Source: CAWGXG01 sp963826505
GTDB lineage: Bacteria; Chloroflexota; Anaerolineae; Aggregatilineales; Aggregatilineaceae
Direction: 5' to 3'
NCBI GenBank assembly: GCA_963826505.1
Contig: CAWGXG010000001.1
Coordinates: 124,001-188,000 of the forward strand
Length of the DNA: 64,000 bases
This document shows positions 8,094-16,671 of the stretch, piece after piece. The notes under the pieces were generated by a model, which was not told the DNA's origin, ran no database searches, and worked only from the letters and a program-made list of their open reading frames with translations. How positions within the stretch are numbered: the first letter of the stretch is position 1; every line of letters starts with the position of its first letter. The translations under genes and the position numbers were made by a program.

Positions 8094-8711
8094 TCCAGTG
8101 CCTTAACCGGCGCGTCGACCGTAATCGTCTTGCCCGATTCGAAGGTCAGCGTGATGGCCACGCTGTCGCCCGGATTCAGATCGCGCTGGACGTTCAGCAG
8201 CATGATGTGATACCCGCCGGGCTTGAGTTCGGCGCTGCCGTTGGCGGGAATGACGATCCCCTCAACCGGGCGCATGCGCATCACGTCGTTTTCGTCGATG
8301 GTCGTCTCGTGGATTTCGACCGTGTCGGTGATGTCGGCGCTGACGGCGGCATGGATCAGCCGGTCGTCCTGGCCGGTCGTGTTGCTGATCAGCATGAACG
8401 CGCCCGTCACGCGCCCTCCGGCGCTGGTATCGCCAGACATATCCATCGCGCCGCTGTCTGGGGTGGGCGTGTCGGACATCGCCATACTTCCGGACGTATC
8501 GCCTGACATGTCCATGCCTGAATCAGTGGGCTGCTGCGGGACCGTCGCGCGGACCCACGCCTCTGATACAGTAATCGCGCCGCTGCCGCTGTCTTTGCCA
8601 AATACCACCGCCACCACCACCACGATCAGCGCCAGGATCATAAAGCCGATGACGCCGATCCAGATAAAGCGCGGCGCGCGCAGCGTGAGTCCTTCACGTG
8701 GGTTGTGTCAT
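8090..8711 (-). CDS. PCu(A)C copper chaperone, frameshift near start
   Basis: Periplasmic Cu(I) carrier that hands copper to SCO1 or to cytochrome oxidase. The conserved metal site is visible as VEIHETTIDENDVMRMRPV and, 21-23 residues on, GGYHIMLL. A Met-rich insert (SGMDMSGDTSGSMAMSD and GAMDMSGDTSAG) sits between the anchor helix and the domain and may bind copper too. The obvious start is ATG 8711, which follows AAGGAGGAG, but an extra base near 8699 puts it out of frame. Without that base the protein begins MTQPREGLTLRAPRFIWIG, is 206 residues long and has a single anchor helix. An internal ATG at 8639-8641 would cut the helix short. It overlaps the SCO1 gene by 4 bp. Confidence 0.88.
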
Positions 8712-8802
8712 AGTTACTCCTCCTTGAGGTCAGACAGCCACAGCGAAGCGCAGACAGCCTAGTGTGATCAGCTTTAGGCGACCCGTGACACGTGAACAGG
8801 GA

Positions 8803-9771
8803 TTACACCTCTGCCAGCAGCGTGTCGATCGTCACGACCTGCGACGGGGCCAGCGGGCCGTACGTCCAGCGCCCCGGCGTTATCTTCGACCTGGGCCACC
8901 GTCTTGAAGCCGGGGATCGGGATGGTCATGGCCGAGACGGCCCACAGCCAGCCTAACGCCGCCTGCGCCAGCGATCGCCCGTCGTGCGTCAGCACGTCGC
9001 GCGATCTGATCCAGGCGCGCTAACTGTGCGGCCTGCTCGCCGTGCGCGAGATCCCAGCAGGCGGCGCACGTCGTCGTCCGGCAGCACGGAGTCGGCGGTG
9101 AATTTGCCGGTCAGCAGCCCTTTGCCCAACGGCCCGCGAATCACACCCGCCAGGTCGCGCTCGCGGCACAGGGCCAGCATGGCGTCGTTGCGCTCGAACA
9201 GGTTGCATTGGAACTGCACAGCCGTGCAGTGTTCGCCATCCGCGAAGAAGGCGGCGCGGGCCGGGTCGTCGGTGCTCCAGCCATACCAGCGGATCTTGCC
9301 CTCACTGACCAGGGCTTCGAGCGTGTCACGCACCAGGGCGGCGGACTCCAGGTCCAGGTCACCCAGGTGAAGCTGGTACAGGTCGATCCAGTCGGTGTTG
9401 AGGCGGCGCAGCGAGTCCTCGCAGGCGCGGCGGATGGCGTCCGGGCTGGCATCGTCGCCGCTGACGCGGCCCGATCCTTCCTGGAAGGTGCGCCCAAACT
9501 TGGTAGCGAGCACCAAACGGTCGCGCCGTCCGGCCAGCGCCAGACCCAGCAATTTCTCGCTGTGACCGGTGCCATAGACGTTGGCCGTGTCCCAGAATGT
9601 GATGCCCAGGTCCAGCCCGCGATGAATCGCGCGCACGGATTCGCCGTCATCGACGTGACTCCAGCCGACCGGGTGGCCGTGCTCGTTCAAGAACGGGCCG
9701 CCGATGGCCCAGGTGCCCAGGCCCAACGCGCTGACTTCCAGGCCGCTGCGGCCCAAGGTACGCGTATACAC
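8803..9771 (-). CDS. Aldo/keto reductase, three frameshifts
   Basis: NADPH-dependent TIM-barrel oxidoreductase of unknown substrate. The N-terminal two thirds read well: GRSGLEVSALGLGTWAIGG, the catalytic Asp/Tyr in FWDTANVYGTGHSE, Lys in LVLATKFGR and His in LYQLHLGD. The C-terminal third is split by three single extra bases, near 9060, 9002 and 8863. Removing them gives a continuous 321-residue protein through AHGEQAAQLARLDQI, LTHDGRSLAQAALGWLW, IPIPGFKTVAQVEDNAGAL and the end YGPLAPSQVVTIDTLLAEV, with stop at 8803. The start is GTG 9771 with GGGAGAGG upstream; longer frames extend to 9918 but lack family similarity. Three lesions could mean a decaying gene, but the intact reading in each piece favours sequence error. 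Confidence 0.85.
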
Positions 9772-9964
9772 GAAAGGTTCCTCTCCCGAACTTGACTCGG
9801 TGCGGGCAGATGTGATGCAGAATTTACACGGACGTACGGTGCGGCGATAGTCATTCATGCCGGGTTGCCGAGATACCATAAGACTCCCTGAGTGATGTGA
9901 GACCGATGTCAGGCCCAAAGCCGTCGCCAGTTATACGTCTTTTTGGCGCTGGTGGCAATGACTT

Positions 9965-9978
9965 TGTGATAAATCACA
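9965..9978. promoter_or_regulatory. CRP/FNR-like palindrome
   Basis: TGTGAT (9965-9970) and ATCACA (9973-9978) form a perfect palindrome around AA, flanked by further T/A. The half-site TGTGA is that of the CRP/FNR family, but the 4-base gap between TGTGA and TCACA is shorter than the 6 of E. coli CRP. It lies about 190 bp upstream of the aldo/keto reductase start. The rest of the 278-bp gap 9772-10049 shows nothing else. Confidence 0.4.
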
Positions 9979-10049
9979 CAAAGAATCGCAATTCCCGAGG
10001 CGCAAATGTGGGCTGCGCCCTCCCATGGATTACCCCGTCTCTGACCGCG

Positions 10050-11072
10050 CTATTCCACTGTATACGGAAACGTGCCGCTCACGGTGCCGCGCGCCAGACT
10101 CAGCGCCGCCCCCGCGTGCCGCAGAAAGTCCAGCCCGCCGACTTCGACCGTAACCTGCCACTCGCCCGATTCCAACGCGACATTCGCGCCGTAATGGAAA
10201 CCGTAATCAGGCGAGATCACGGCCTCGAACGGGACGGTGATTTCCGTGCCGTTCTTGGCAAAGGTGACGATCACCGTCGCGCCCGGTATTTTTTCCTCGT
10301 AATTGACGGCATGATCGGTCACGTCTACCACGTAATACCGACTGCCCGGCGCGGCGATCTGCGGGGCGGTCGTGCCGTCCTCGCCCACCGCGTAGAGCGC
10401 CTGGGCGGGTTCGGTGCCCATCATGATGTGCAGCCCGTCCTGGGCAAACTGCCCGATGTTTTGGACGGTCGGCGCTTTGCCGATCACATTATTGTCGGCG
10501 TCGATCGTGAAGCTGCCGGACCACGTCACCGGCTCCAACCATAGATTTTGCGCGCCGTCCTGGCGCAGCGCATCCACCGGGCTGACGATGACCTGCCAGT
10601 CGTAGGTCGCGCCGCCGGGCAGCAGGAAGTTGTCGCCGAAGTGGTAGCCGTGTCCCGGTGCGTACATGGCGGGCGCGCCCGCTTCAACGACCAGCGCGCC
10701 GTCCGCGTGGCGGGTGATGGTCAGGGTTACGGTCACCGGCAGGCGCTCGCCGAGTGTCAGCCGTGCGTCGTTCACATCAACCGTGACGTGCTTGAGGTTG
10801 GCATCCGTCAGATCGCCGCCGCAGAGCTGAAGCTGGCCGTCCACCAGTTGGTAGAGCTGGGCCGCCGCCGAAACGTTGAGAATCAACTGCATGTCGTCTT
10901 CGATCACGCGCGCGACGCCCGCGCCGTGCGTGTGGGGCGCGGTGGCAGGCACAGACGCGCAGTTGCAGTTGCAGTCTTTGTTCGGCTGATAGGTGAACAG
11001 TGCGACGACGAATACCGGGACCAGGACAAGCGCGAAGGCGATCGGATAGATTAAGACTTTTCTATCGTGCAT
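10050..11072 (-). CDS. Secreted two-repeat protein, possibly metal-binding (Tp34/P19-like)
   Basis: 340 residues. One N-terminal hydrophobic helix (YPIAFALVLVPVFVVALFTY) is followed by a CNCNC cysteine cluster and a His-containing linker. The rest is two related beta-rich halves of about 130 residues. Both have the pattern hydrophobic strand, then YHFGDN or FHYGAN, then a closing strand (VDALRQDGAQ in the first, LDFLRHAGAA in the second). The GYHFGDN-type motif resembles the periplasmic iron/copper-binding Tp34/P19 proteins, and copper chaperones lie 2 kb away, but function is inferred only. I use ATG 11072, eight bases after the pterin dehydratase stop, rather than ATG 11117, which lies inside that gene. 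The dehydratase is probably in the same transcript. Confidence 0.7.
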   Translation of the reverse strand: MHDRKVLIYPIAFALVLVPVFVVALFTYQPNKDCNCNCASVPATAPHTHGAGVARVIEDDMQLILNVSAAAQLYQLVDGQLQLCGGDLTDANLKHVTVDVNDARLTLGERLPVTVTLTITRHADGALVVEAGAPAMYAPGHGYHFGDNFLLPGGATYDWQVIVSPVDALRQDGAQNLWLEPVTWSGSFTIDADNNVIGKAPTVQNIGQFAQDGLHIMMGTEPAQALYAVGEDGTTAPQIAAPGSRYYVVDVTDHAVNYEEKIPGATVIVTFAKNGTEITVPFEAVISPDYGFHYGANVALESGEWQVTVEVGGLDFLRHAGAALSLARGTVSGTFPYTVE

Positions 11073-11079
11073 AGGGTTC

Positions 11080-11397
11080 TCAAGTGTCCGCTTTCGGGTA
11101 AAGGGGCAGGGCATCAATGGCCCGCATCAAGGCAAAATCCAGTTCGGTAATCCCGCCCTGGTCGTGCGTCATCAGGCTGAGCGACAGGTGCTTCCAGCCG
11201 TGAATGAGTATATCCGGATGGTGGTTATGGGTTTCGGCCAGGTGGGCGATCGCGTTGGCGAACAGCATGACCTGGGCGAAGTTCTTGAGCGTGTAATTTG
11301 CGTGGAGTTCGGCATCATCGCCCAACATCCAATTCGGGTGCTCGGCCAGACGGGCCGCGATCTCGTCTGGAGAAAATGTGTGCAATTTTCTGGACAT
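11080..11397 (-). CDS. phhB: Pterin-4a-carbinolamine dehydratase
   Basis: 105 residues, the standard length. It dehydrates 4a-hydroxytetrahydropterin, which recycles pterin cofactor after aromatic amino-acid hydroxylation. In bacteria without a hydroxylase it may act in molybdopterin-related or unknown pathways. The active-site region ETHNHHPDI (residues 55-63) is followed by the conserved TH-x-x-GG-x-T (THDQGGITELD). A -10 hexamer TATAAT sits at 11446-11441, about 45 bp upstream on the minus strand, with no convincing -35. GGCCTCCT/AGGAGGCC lies just before the start. The downstream gene (two-repeat secreted protein) begins 7 bp after the stop. No phenylalanine hydroxylase gene is in the window. 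Confidence 0.92.
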   Translation of the reverse strand: MSRKLHTFSPDEIAARLAEHPNWMLGDDAELHANYTLKNFAQVMLFANAIAHLAETHNHHPDILIHGWKHLSLSLMTHDQGGITELDFALMRAIDALPLYPKADT

Positions 11398-11515
11398 TTG
11401 GCCTCCTGGGGGGCTATTTTTCGGTGATAGTTCGTTTCAGATTATAGCGCGGCGTGACCGGGTCTGGGAATGCGCGGGCGGCAGGTCCCAACTCCCTGCC
11501 ACTCTGGAGATGATA

Positions 11516-11562
11516 TCCCCCTCTCAAGCCAGGCTTGAAAGGGGGATAGGGGGTGAGGCCAG
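11516..11562. repeat. G/C-rich intergenic repeat, copy 2
   Basis: CCCCCTCTCAAGCC is mirrored by GGCTTGAAAGGGGG, then comes a tail ATAGGGGGTGAGGC. Same pattern as the copies near 3220, 13604 and 57680: a palindrome of pyrimidine-rich and purine-rich arms with a GGGGTGGGGC-like tail. Confidence 0.65.
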
Positions 11563-11599
11563 CTTTTATTGTGTGCTGATTGCTTTCACCTGATCGCTC

Positions 11600-13394
11600 T
11601 TACGGCAGATCGATCGTGCAGCGCCCAGCGGCGGAATCGCAGGTGCCAGCCAGCGCGCCGTTGTACATCACGTCGAAGGTGCCACCCGTCCAGAAGGTGA
11701 CGTCGTTGCGCGTGACCCAGCCCTGGCGCGCGTCACCGCATTCCGGCGGGGCGGGCTGTTCGCCGATGGTGAACGGCCACAACATCAGGCAGCCGATCGG
11801 CTTGAAGCTGTCCAGAGGCGAAGCGGTGTAATCCGCCCATATAGACGCTGCGATAGTCACACTGTTGCCCGTGAAGCTCAGCCCGGTCAGGTCGAGCGGT
11901 TTGCCCGACACGTTTTGCAACGTGAAGACCGGCGTCGCTACATCGTAGATTAGCAGCAGGTCCTGTGAGGCGGGGTTGGTCGGGGTGCCGGGTGTCGCAC
12001 CCGGCAGCACGCCGCCGGGTACCGGCTGCCAGACCGGGAAGACGTCGTCAGCGGAGGGCGTGTTCATCAGCAGCACGAAGTTGACGCCGTCCACGCGGAC
12101 GGCGGCCAGATCGCGCACCGCGCCGTTTTCAGTGTAGCCGAAGGCCAGCCAGCGCCCATCCGGTGACCAGCTCACGCCCGCGATGCTGGCGCGCCGCGAC
12201 CGTGTATTGCAGACGGTCCTGGCCATCGGGCCGCACGCTGAACAGCGCGTCTGAGTTGGGTACGAGTGGGTTATTCGCGGTGTAGGCGATGCGCGTGCCG
12301 TCGGGTGACCACGCTATACTGTGGACGTTCTGCCCGCCGGTGGTGAGCGCTGTCTGGCCGCTGCCGTCCGCGTTGACCACCATCAGATCGCTCTGCCCGT
12401 TCGTGGTGGCAAGATACGCGATCTGGCGGCTGTCCGGTGACCAGACCGGGTTCGACGCCACTGCGGGACCGCTGGTCAGCGTGACCGGGTTCGCGCCATC
12501 TGATGCGCTGGCGACGACGATCGCCATGGTACCGCTCTGATCGGAGGCGTAAGCGATGCGCGTGCCGTCGGGTGACCACGCCGGATCGATCTCGTTGCTG
12601 GGCGAGTTGGTCAGGCGCACGACCGCCGTGCTGCCCACCATCTGCCAGTACAACTCGGGGTTGCCGTCACGATCGGACACGAACGCGAGACGCAGTCCGT
12701 CCGGCGACCAGGTCGGCGCGTATTCGTGGCTGCCCGGTGCCAACGTGACGTTGGCCAGCGGTGTGCCATCTGGCTGGAGCAGGTAGATATCGGTGCCGTC
12801 GCTCACCGCCAGATGGGTGCCGTCCGGTGACCACGCCAGCGCATTGTCCTGGGCGATGAGGCCGCCCGGCTGCGCGGTCGCGCCGGTCTTGACGTCCATC
12901 AGGTACGGCAGATAGGTCTGGTCGGTGGGCGACCCGCTGAGATAGGCGATCAACTCGTTTTGCAGGTCGGGACGCTCGCTGGTGAGGGGCAGCTTTGCGC
13001 CCGCTGTCGGCCACGGCTCGACCCAGTAATCGTTGGGCGCGCCTTCGGCGGTCCAGCCGGTGGTGCCGTCCCAGCGCCGGACTTCCCACCAATAGAAGTT
13101 ATCGACACACTGCGACCCACTGATCACCGTGAAGATTTCGCCCTCGGCCATCACGCCGAGCACGGTCCCGGTGGTCGACGGGGCGGAGCGCAAGTTATTG
13201 CCCGTATAATCCGCGATGGTGACGCGCGCCATGCTGCCCATTGACAGGCGCGGCGCGGGTGCCGTCCCGCAAGCGCCTTGTGCGGCGGCGGGCGTAGGTG
13301 TGAGTGGCAGCGCAGCGGCGATCAGCACGAGGGCCAACGCCAGCGCGAGCAGACGATAGAAGTGTTTGTGTGAACGTGCAGATGATCCTGACAT
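11600..13394 (-). CDS. Secreted SH3b/TolB-type beta-propeller protein, one frameshift
   Basis: Secreted protein of 597 residues once one extra base near 12190 is removed. After a signal peptide (LLALALALVLIAAALPLTPTPAAAQ) comes a bacterial SH3-like domain (VTIADYTGNNLRSAPSTTGTVLGV, with GWTAEG later). Then a run of WD40-like/TolB blades follows, each with a variant of WSPDGTHLAVSD: SPDGLRLAFVSD, SPDGTRIAYASD, SPDSRQIAYLAT, SPDGTRIAYTAN, SPDGRWLAFGYT. The C-terminal part (from about 450) is beta-rich with PVFTLQNVSGKPLDLTGLSF, like a lamin-tail or CARDB-type adhesive domain. It probably binds wall or surface polymers; no enzyme motif is seen. The start is ATG 13394 with AAAGGGGAGA; upstream in-frame ATGs lack such a site. 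Confidence 0.8.
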
Positions 13395-13603
13395 CAGATG
13401 TTCTCCCCTTTCGCATGGCGATCCCGCCATGTGAGCATAACGTTCCATTGTCGCACGGTCCTTTCCCGATCGGCAAGGGTGCGTCGATCGGGCGTGGAGC
13501 AATAAACGGCTTGTCGCCCGGAGCGCGTAGGGCAAGCCCAGAGTATGGGGTATGAGGCGACCGGTGTTCAGAGACTGTGCGAAGGCGCTGCGAAGTGGTC
13601 TAC

Positions 13604-13650
13604 CCCCTCTCTATGCTGTCATGGAGAGGGGACTTAGAGGAGGGGCAAAC
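13604..13650. repeat. G/C-rich intergenic repeat, copy 3
   Basis: CCCCCTCTCTATG and CATGGAGAGGGG form the palindrome, followed by ACTTAGAGGAGGGGCAAAC. The tail is closest to that of the copy near 3250 (GGTGGGGCAAA). It lies just past the stop of the small membrane-protein gene. Confidence 0.65.
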
Positions 13651-13651
13651 C

Positions 13652-13837
13652 TTACTTCCGCATGAAGCTCAGGTATGCGCCGCCCGCTGTCAGGACCAGC
13701 CCAACGATCAACACGACGATCTGGCTGGTCGCGAGGTAGATATCGTGTCCGCGAATCGGGTCGATCAAAATGGACAACAGCGCCAGGGCAATGCCGACTG
13801 CCAATACCGCATACGCAATACGCTTGTCGTTCAACAT
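13652..13837 (-). CDS. Small two-helix membrane protein, unknown
   Basis: 61 residues. Two hydrophobic helices (AYAVLAVGIALALLSILI and SQIVVLIVGLVLTAGGAYLSF) are joined by a polar loop DPIRGHDIYLAT, and the protein ends in Arg-Lys. I do not recognise the family. The start is ATG 13837 with AAAGGGGGTG upstream; a longer frame to 13882 has no signal for it. It stands alone between the propeller gene and the metallo-hydrolase. Confidence 0.65.
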   Translation of the reverse strand: MLNDKRIAYAVLAVGIALALLSILIDPIRGHDIYLATSQIVVLIVGLVLTAGGAYLSFMRK

Positions 13838-13940
13838 CGTGCTACACCCCCTTTTAGGGCGTGGACCTGCCCACGCCTCCATCTACGAAAGTATCGTATC
13901 ACGAAATTGGTCTGCGTGATCGTGTGAAATGGCGGAAAGT

Positions 13941-14663
13941 TTAGGCTTCGCCGGTCAATTGATCCAGCCGGGCGGCCAGCATGTCGCGGACTTCGGGGCA
14001 ACGGTCGGCATACGGCGCGCGCGGAAAATTCGCGATGAGGTCGCGCAGCAGGTCGGGTGTCACCGGCAGGGCCGGGCCATGACCGGGAACCACCAGATCG
14101 GCGCTAGACAGGATGCGCGCGACGCTGCGCCACGTCTCGACGACTTCGGCGGGCGCGTAGCCGTTGGGCCAATAATAATTCCAGGCGCGCAGCCACTCTT
14201 CATCCAGCACGGCATCCCCGACGACCCATGTCGCGCGGTCGTCCGTGTCCTGAAAGGCCAGGGCCAACAGCACCGGATAATGGCCGGGAGCCTGTTTGGC
14301 TTCGATGCCGTCGATGCGACCCACGTCCGTGAAGGTAACCTGGCGGAAGCGCAGCGAGGGCGCGCTGTCGGGCAGGGATGGCATGTGATCGTTGTGGGGA
14401 TGCGTGATGAAGACGCGGTAGATCGCCTGGGGCGCGACGCCCAGCCCGTCCAGACGCTGCACAGCTTGAGTCCAGCCGTTTTCACTGAAGCTCGGATCGA
14501 CCAGGATGGTGTTTTCGGCAGCCGGAGGTGTGCCCTGCGGCCAGATTAACACCGACGTGCAGCGGTGTTCGACCGCTTCGTCAACAGAGCCGTCAGGCCG
14601 CAGCGGGAGAAAACCGTCTTGAAGGATTTCCCAGTGATATCGCGAGGGGTGTGGGTTGGTCAT
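13941..14663 (-). CDS. Metallo-beta-lactamase-fold hydrolase
   Basis: 240 residues. The metal site of the MBL superfamily is present as HPHNDH (near residue 88), followed by a conserved GHYP, then Asp in TWVVGDAVLD and the last His in VVPGHGPAL. This fits a dinuclear zinc hydrolase of the broad glyoxalase II/lactonase type; the substrate cannot be read from sequence. It is divergent to the ABC exporter gene at 14817 with about 150 bp between. That gap holds a TATAAT at 14707-14712 that can be read on either strand, but no good -35 element for either. Confidence 0.85.
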   Translation of the reverse strand: MTNPHPSRYHWEILQDGFLPLRPDGSVDEAVEHRCTSVLIWPQGTPPAAENTILVDPSFSENGWTQAVQRLDGLGVAPQAIYRVFITHPHNDHMPSLPDSAPSLRFRQVTFTDVGRIDGIEAKQAPGHYPVLLALAFQDTDDRATWVVGDAVLDEEWLRAWNYYWPNGYAPAEVVETWRSVARILSSADLVVPGHGPALPVTPDLLRDLIANFPRAPYADRCPEVRDMLAARLDQLTGEA

Positions 14664-14816
14664 ACCTGGCTGCCACTCTGCATATGGACGTTAACTCTAC
14701 TTTGATTATAATCCAGAATGCAACTCAGCCGGGCGAAATCGGCTTATTCTGTCTTGGGGATGAGACGAGCAGGACGCGCCTGGACCCTGTGAAAGGACTG
14801 TCCGACAGGACGCACG

Positions 14817-16589
14817 ATGCGTTTTTATGTATCAAATCAGCCGTCTCAGTGGCGGCGCATGCGGGATTATCTGCGCCCGTACACTCTCACGCTGACCCTG
14901 GCGTTCGCGGCGCGGATGCTGGCCTCGGCGATGTTCCTGGCGCTGCCGGTCGTGGTGCGCCACGTGGTCGATACGGCGCTCGACGCCCGCGATATGGCGC
15001 GGCTCAACCAGAATGTGCTGCTGCTGTTCGTCGCGTTCGGCGTGATGACGCTGGGATCCATCGCCGGGAGTTACTATACCAACTATGTCGGGGAGCGCGT
15101 TGTACGCGATCTGCGGCGCGACCTGTACTCGCATCTGCAAACGCTGTCGATGCGCTTTTTCACCGCGCAGCGTGTCGGTGAGCTGATCAGCCGCATGTCG
15201 AGCGACGTGGGCGAGATGCGCCGCATGCTGACGACCGATCTCGTCACAATGGTGCGTTACGTCCTGACCATCGCGGGCGCGCTGGCGATGATGGCGCTGC
15301 TCAATTGGCGGCTGACCGGTTTCATCCTGGTCACGACCCCGCTGGCGATGGCGCTGGCCGTCGGCGTGACGCGTTTCGCGCGGCGCGGCGGGCGGGCGGT
15401 GCAGGATGCGCTGGCGCGGTCGACCGTCATCGCGGAAGAAACGTTTCACAATGTGCGGGACGTCAAAGGCTTCGTGCGCGAAGAGTACGAAACCAACCGC
15501 TATACGCAGGCCGTCGATCGCACGTTGGGCGCGGCGCTGCGGCTGGCCCGCATGCGCGCCGTGCTTAACCCGACCGTGCATTTCCTGTTTCTGAGCAACA
15601 TCGCGCTGATCCTGTGGTACGGCGGGCGCGAAGTGATGGCCCAGCGCCTGACCAGCGGCGAGCTGGTGGCCTTCCTGGTGTATGTCGCCATCATCGGGCA
15701 GATGTTCGGCGAGCTGGGCCTGCTGTATACCCAGTTGCAGGAGACGGTTGGCGCGACGCGGCGCATCTTCGAGCTGCTCGATACCGCGCCGGATATTCAG
15801 GACGCGCCCGGCGCGCTGGTCCTCGAACGCGCGGAAGGGCGCATCACATTCGACCACGTGTCGTTCACGTATGACGAGCGCGAGGCCGTGCTGCATGACA
15901 TCGATCTCGACATCGCCCCCGGCGAGGTTCTGGCGCTGGTCGGACCGAGCGGCGCGGGCAAGACGACGCTGTTTTCGCTGATTCCGCGCTTCTATGACGT
16001 GTCGGACGGCGCGGTCCGCGTGGATGGGCGCGACGTGCGCACCGTGACTCAGGCGAGTCTGCGCGCGCAGATCGGGATCGTTCCGCAGGACACGCCGCTG
16101 TTCGGCTCGACCATTCGCGAGAATATCCTATACGGGCGCTTGGACGCCAGCGAAAGCGAGCTCTTCGCGGCGGCGCAGGCCGCTAATGCCCACGAGTTCA
16201 TCCTGGGGCTGCCGGACGGCTACGAGACAATCGTCGGGGAGCGCGGCGTCCGGCTGAGCGGCGGGCAGCGCCAACGTGTGGCCATCGCGCGCGCCATTCT
16301 CAAGGACCCGCGAATTTTACTGCTGGACGAAGCGACTTCCAGCCTGGACAACGAGAGCGAGCAGTTGGTCCAGGAGGCGCTCGAACGCCTGATGCAGGGC
16401 CGCACTACGGTGATCATCGCCCACCGGCTGAGCACGGTGCGGGTAGCGCATCGTATCGCCGTGCTAGACGCCGGACACCTGATCGAGCTGGGCACGCATG
16501 ACGATCTGCTGGCGCGGGGCGGGTTATACGCGCGGCTGTACGCCATGCAGTTCCGCGACACCGAGGCGTCGCTCTTGAGTGGGCGCTAG
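14817..16589 (+). CDS. ABC exporter, fused membrane and ATPase domains (MsbA-like)
   Basis: 590 residues, the usual size for a half-transporter that works as a homodimer or heterodimer. The first 310 residues carry six helices. The ATPase domain has Walker A GPSGAGKTT (376-384), a Q-loop in GIVPQDTPLFGSTIRENI, signature LSGGQRQR (480-487), Walker B ILLLDEATSSLD and the H-loop in IIAHRLSTV. Lipids, peptides or drugs are typical substrates and cannot be told apart here. AGGACGC precedes the start. It is a single gene with no second half-transporter next to it. Confidence 0.93.
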   Translation: MRFYVSNQPSQWRRMRDYLRPYTLTLTLAFAARMLASAMFLALPVVVRHVVDTALDARDMARLNQNVLLLFVAFGVMTLGSIAGSYYTNYVGERVVRDLRRDLYSHLQTLSMRFFTAQRVGELISRMSSDVGEMRRMLTTDLVTMVRYVLTIAGALAMMALLNWRLTGFILVTTPLAMALAVGVTRFARRGGRAVQDALARSTVIAEETFHNVRDVKGFVREEYETNRYTQAVDRTLGAALRLARMRAVLNPTVHFLFLSNIALILWYGGREVMAQRLTSGELVAFLVYVAIIGQMFGELGLLYTQLQETVGATRRIFELLDTAPDIQDAPGALVLERAEGRITFDHVSFTYDEREAVLHDIDLDIAPGEVLALVGPSGAGKTTLFSLIPRFYDVSDGAVRVDGRDVRTVTQASLRAQIGIVPQDTPLFGSTIRENILYGRLDASESELFAAAQAANAHEFILGLPDGYETIVGERGVRLSGGQRQRVAIARAILKDPRILLLDEATSSLDNESEQLVQEALERLMQGRTTVIIAHRLSTVRVAHRIAVLDAGHLIELGTHDDLLARGGLYARLYAMQFRDTEASLLSGR

Positions 16590-16671
16590 GGGCGGCGGTG
16601 ATCCATTCTGCGCCACGCGGGTATAATAGAATCAGGTGAACTGCTGGAAGCCGAAGTAAAGGACCAAGCAT

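Noticed and set aside
7182..8210. Open frame of 342 codons on the plus strand
   Set aside because: It lies opposite the epimerase, SCO1 and PCu(A)C genes, all with clear motifs.
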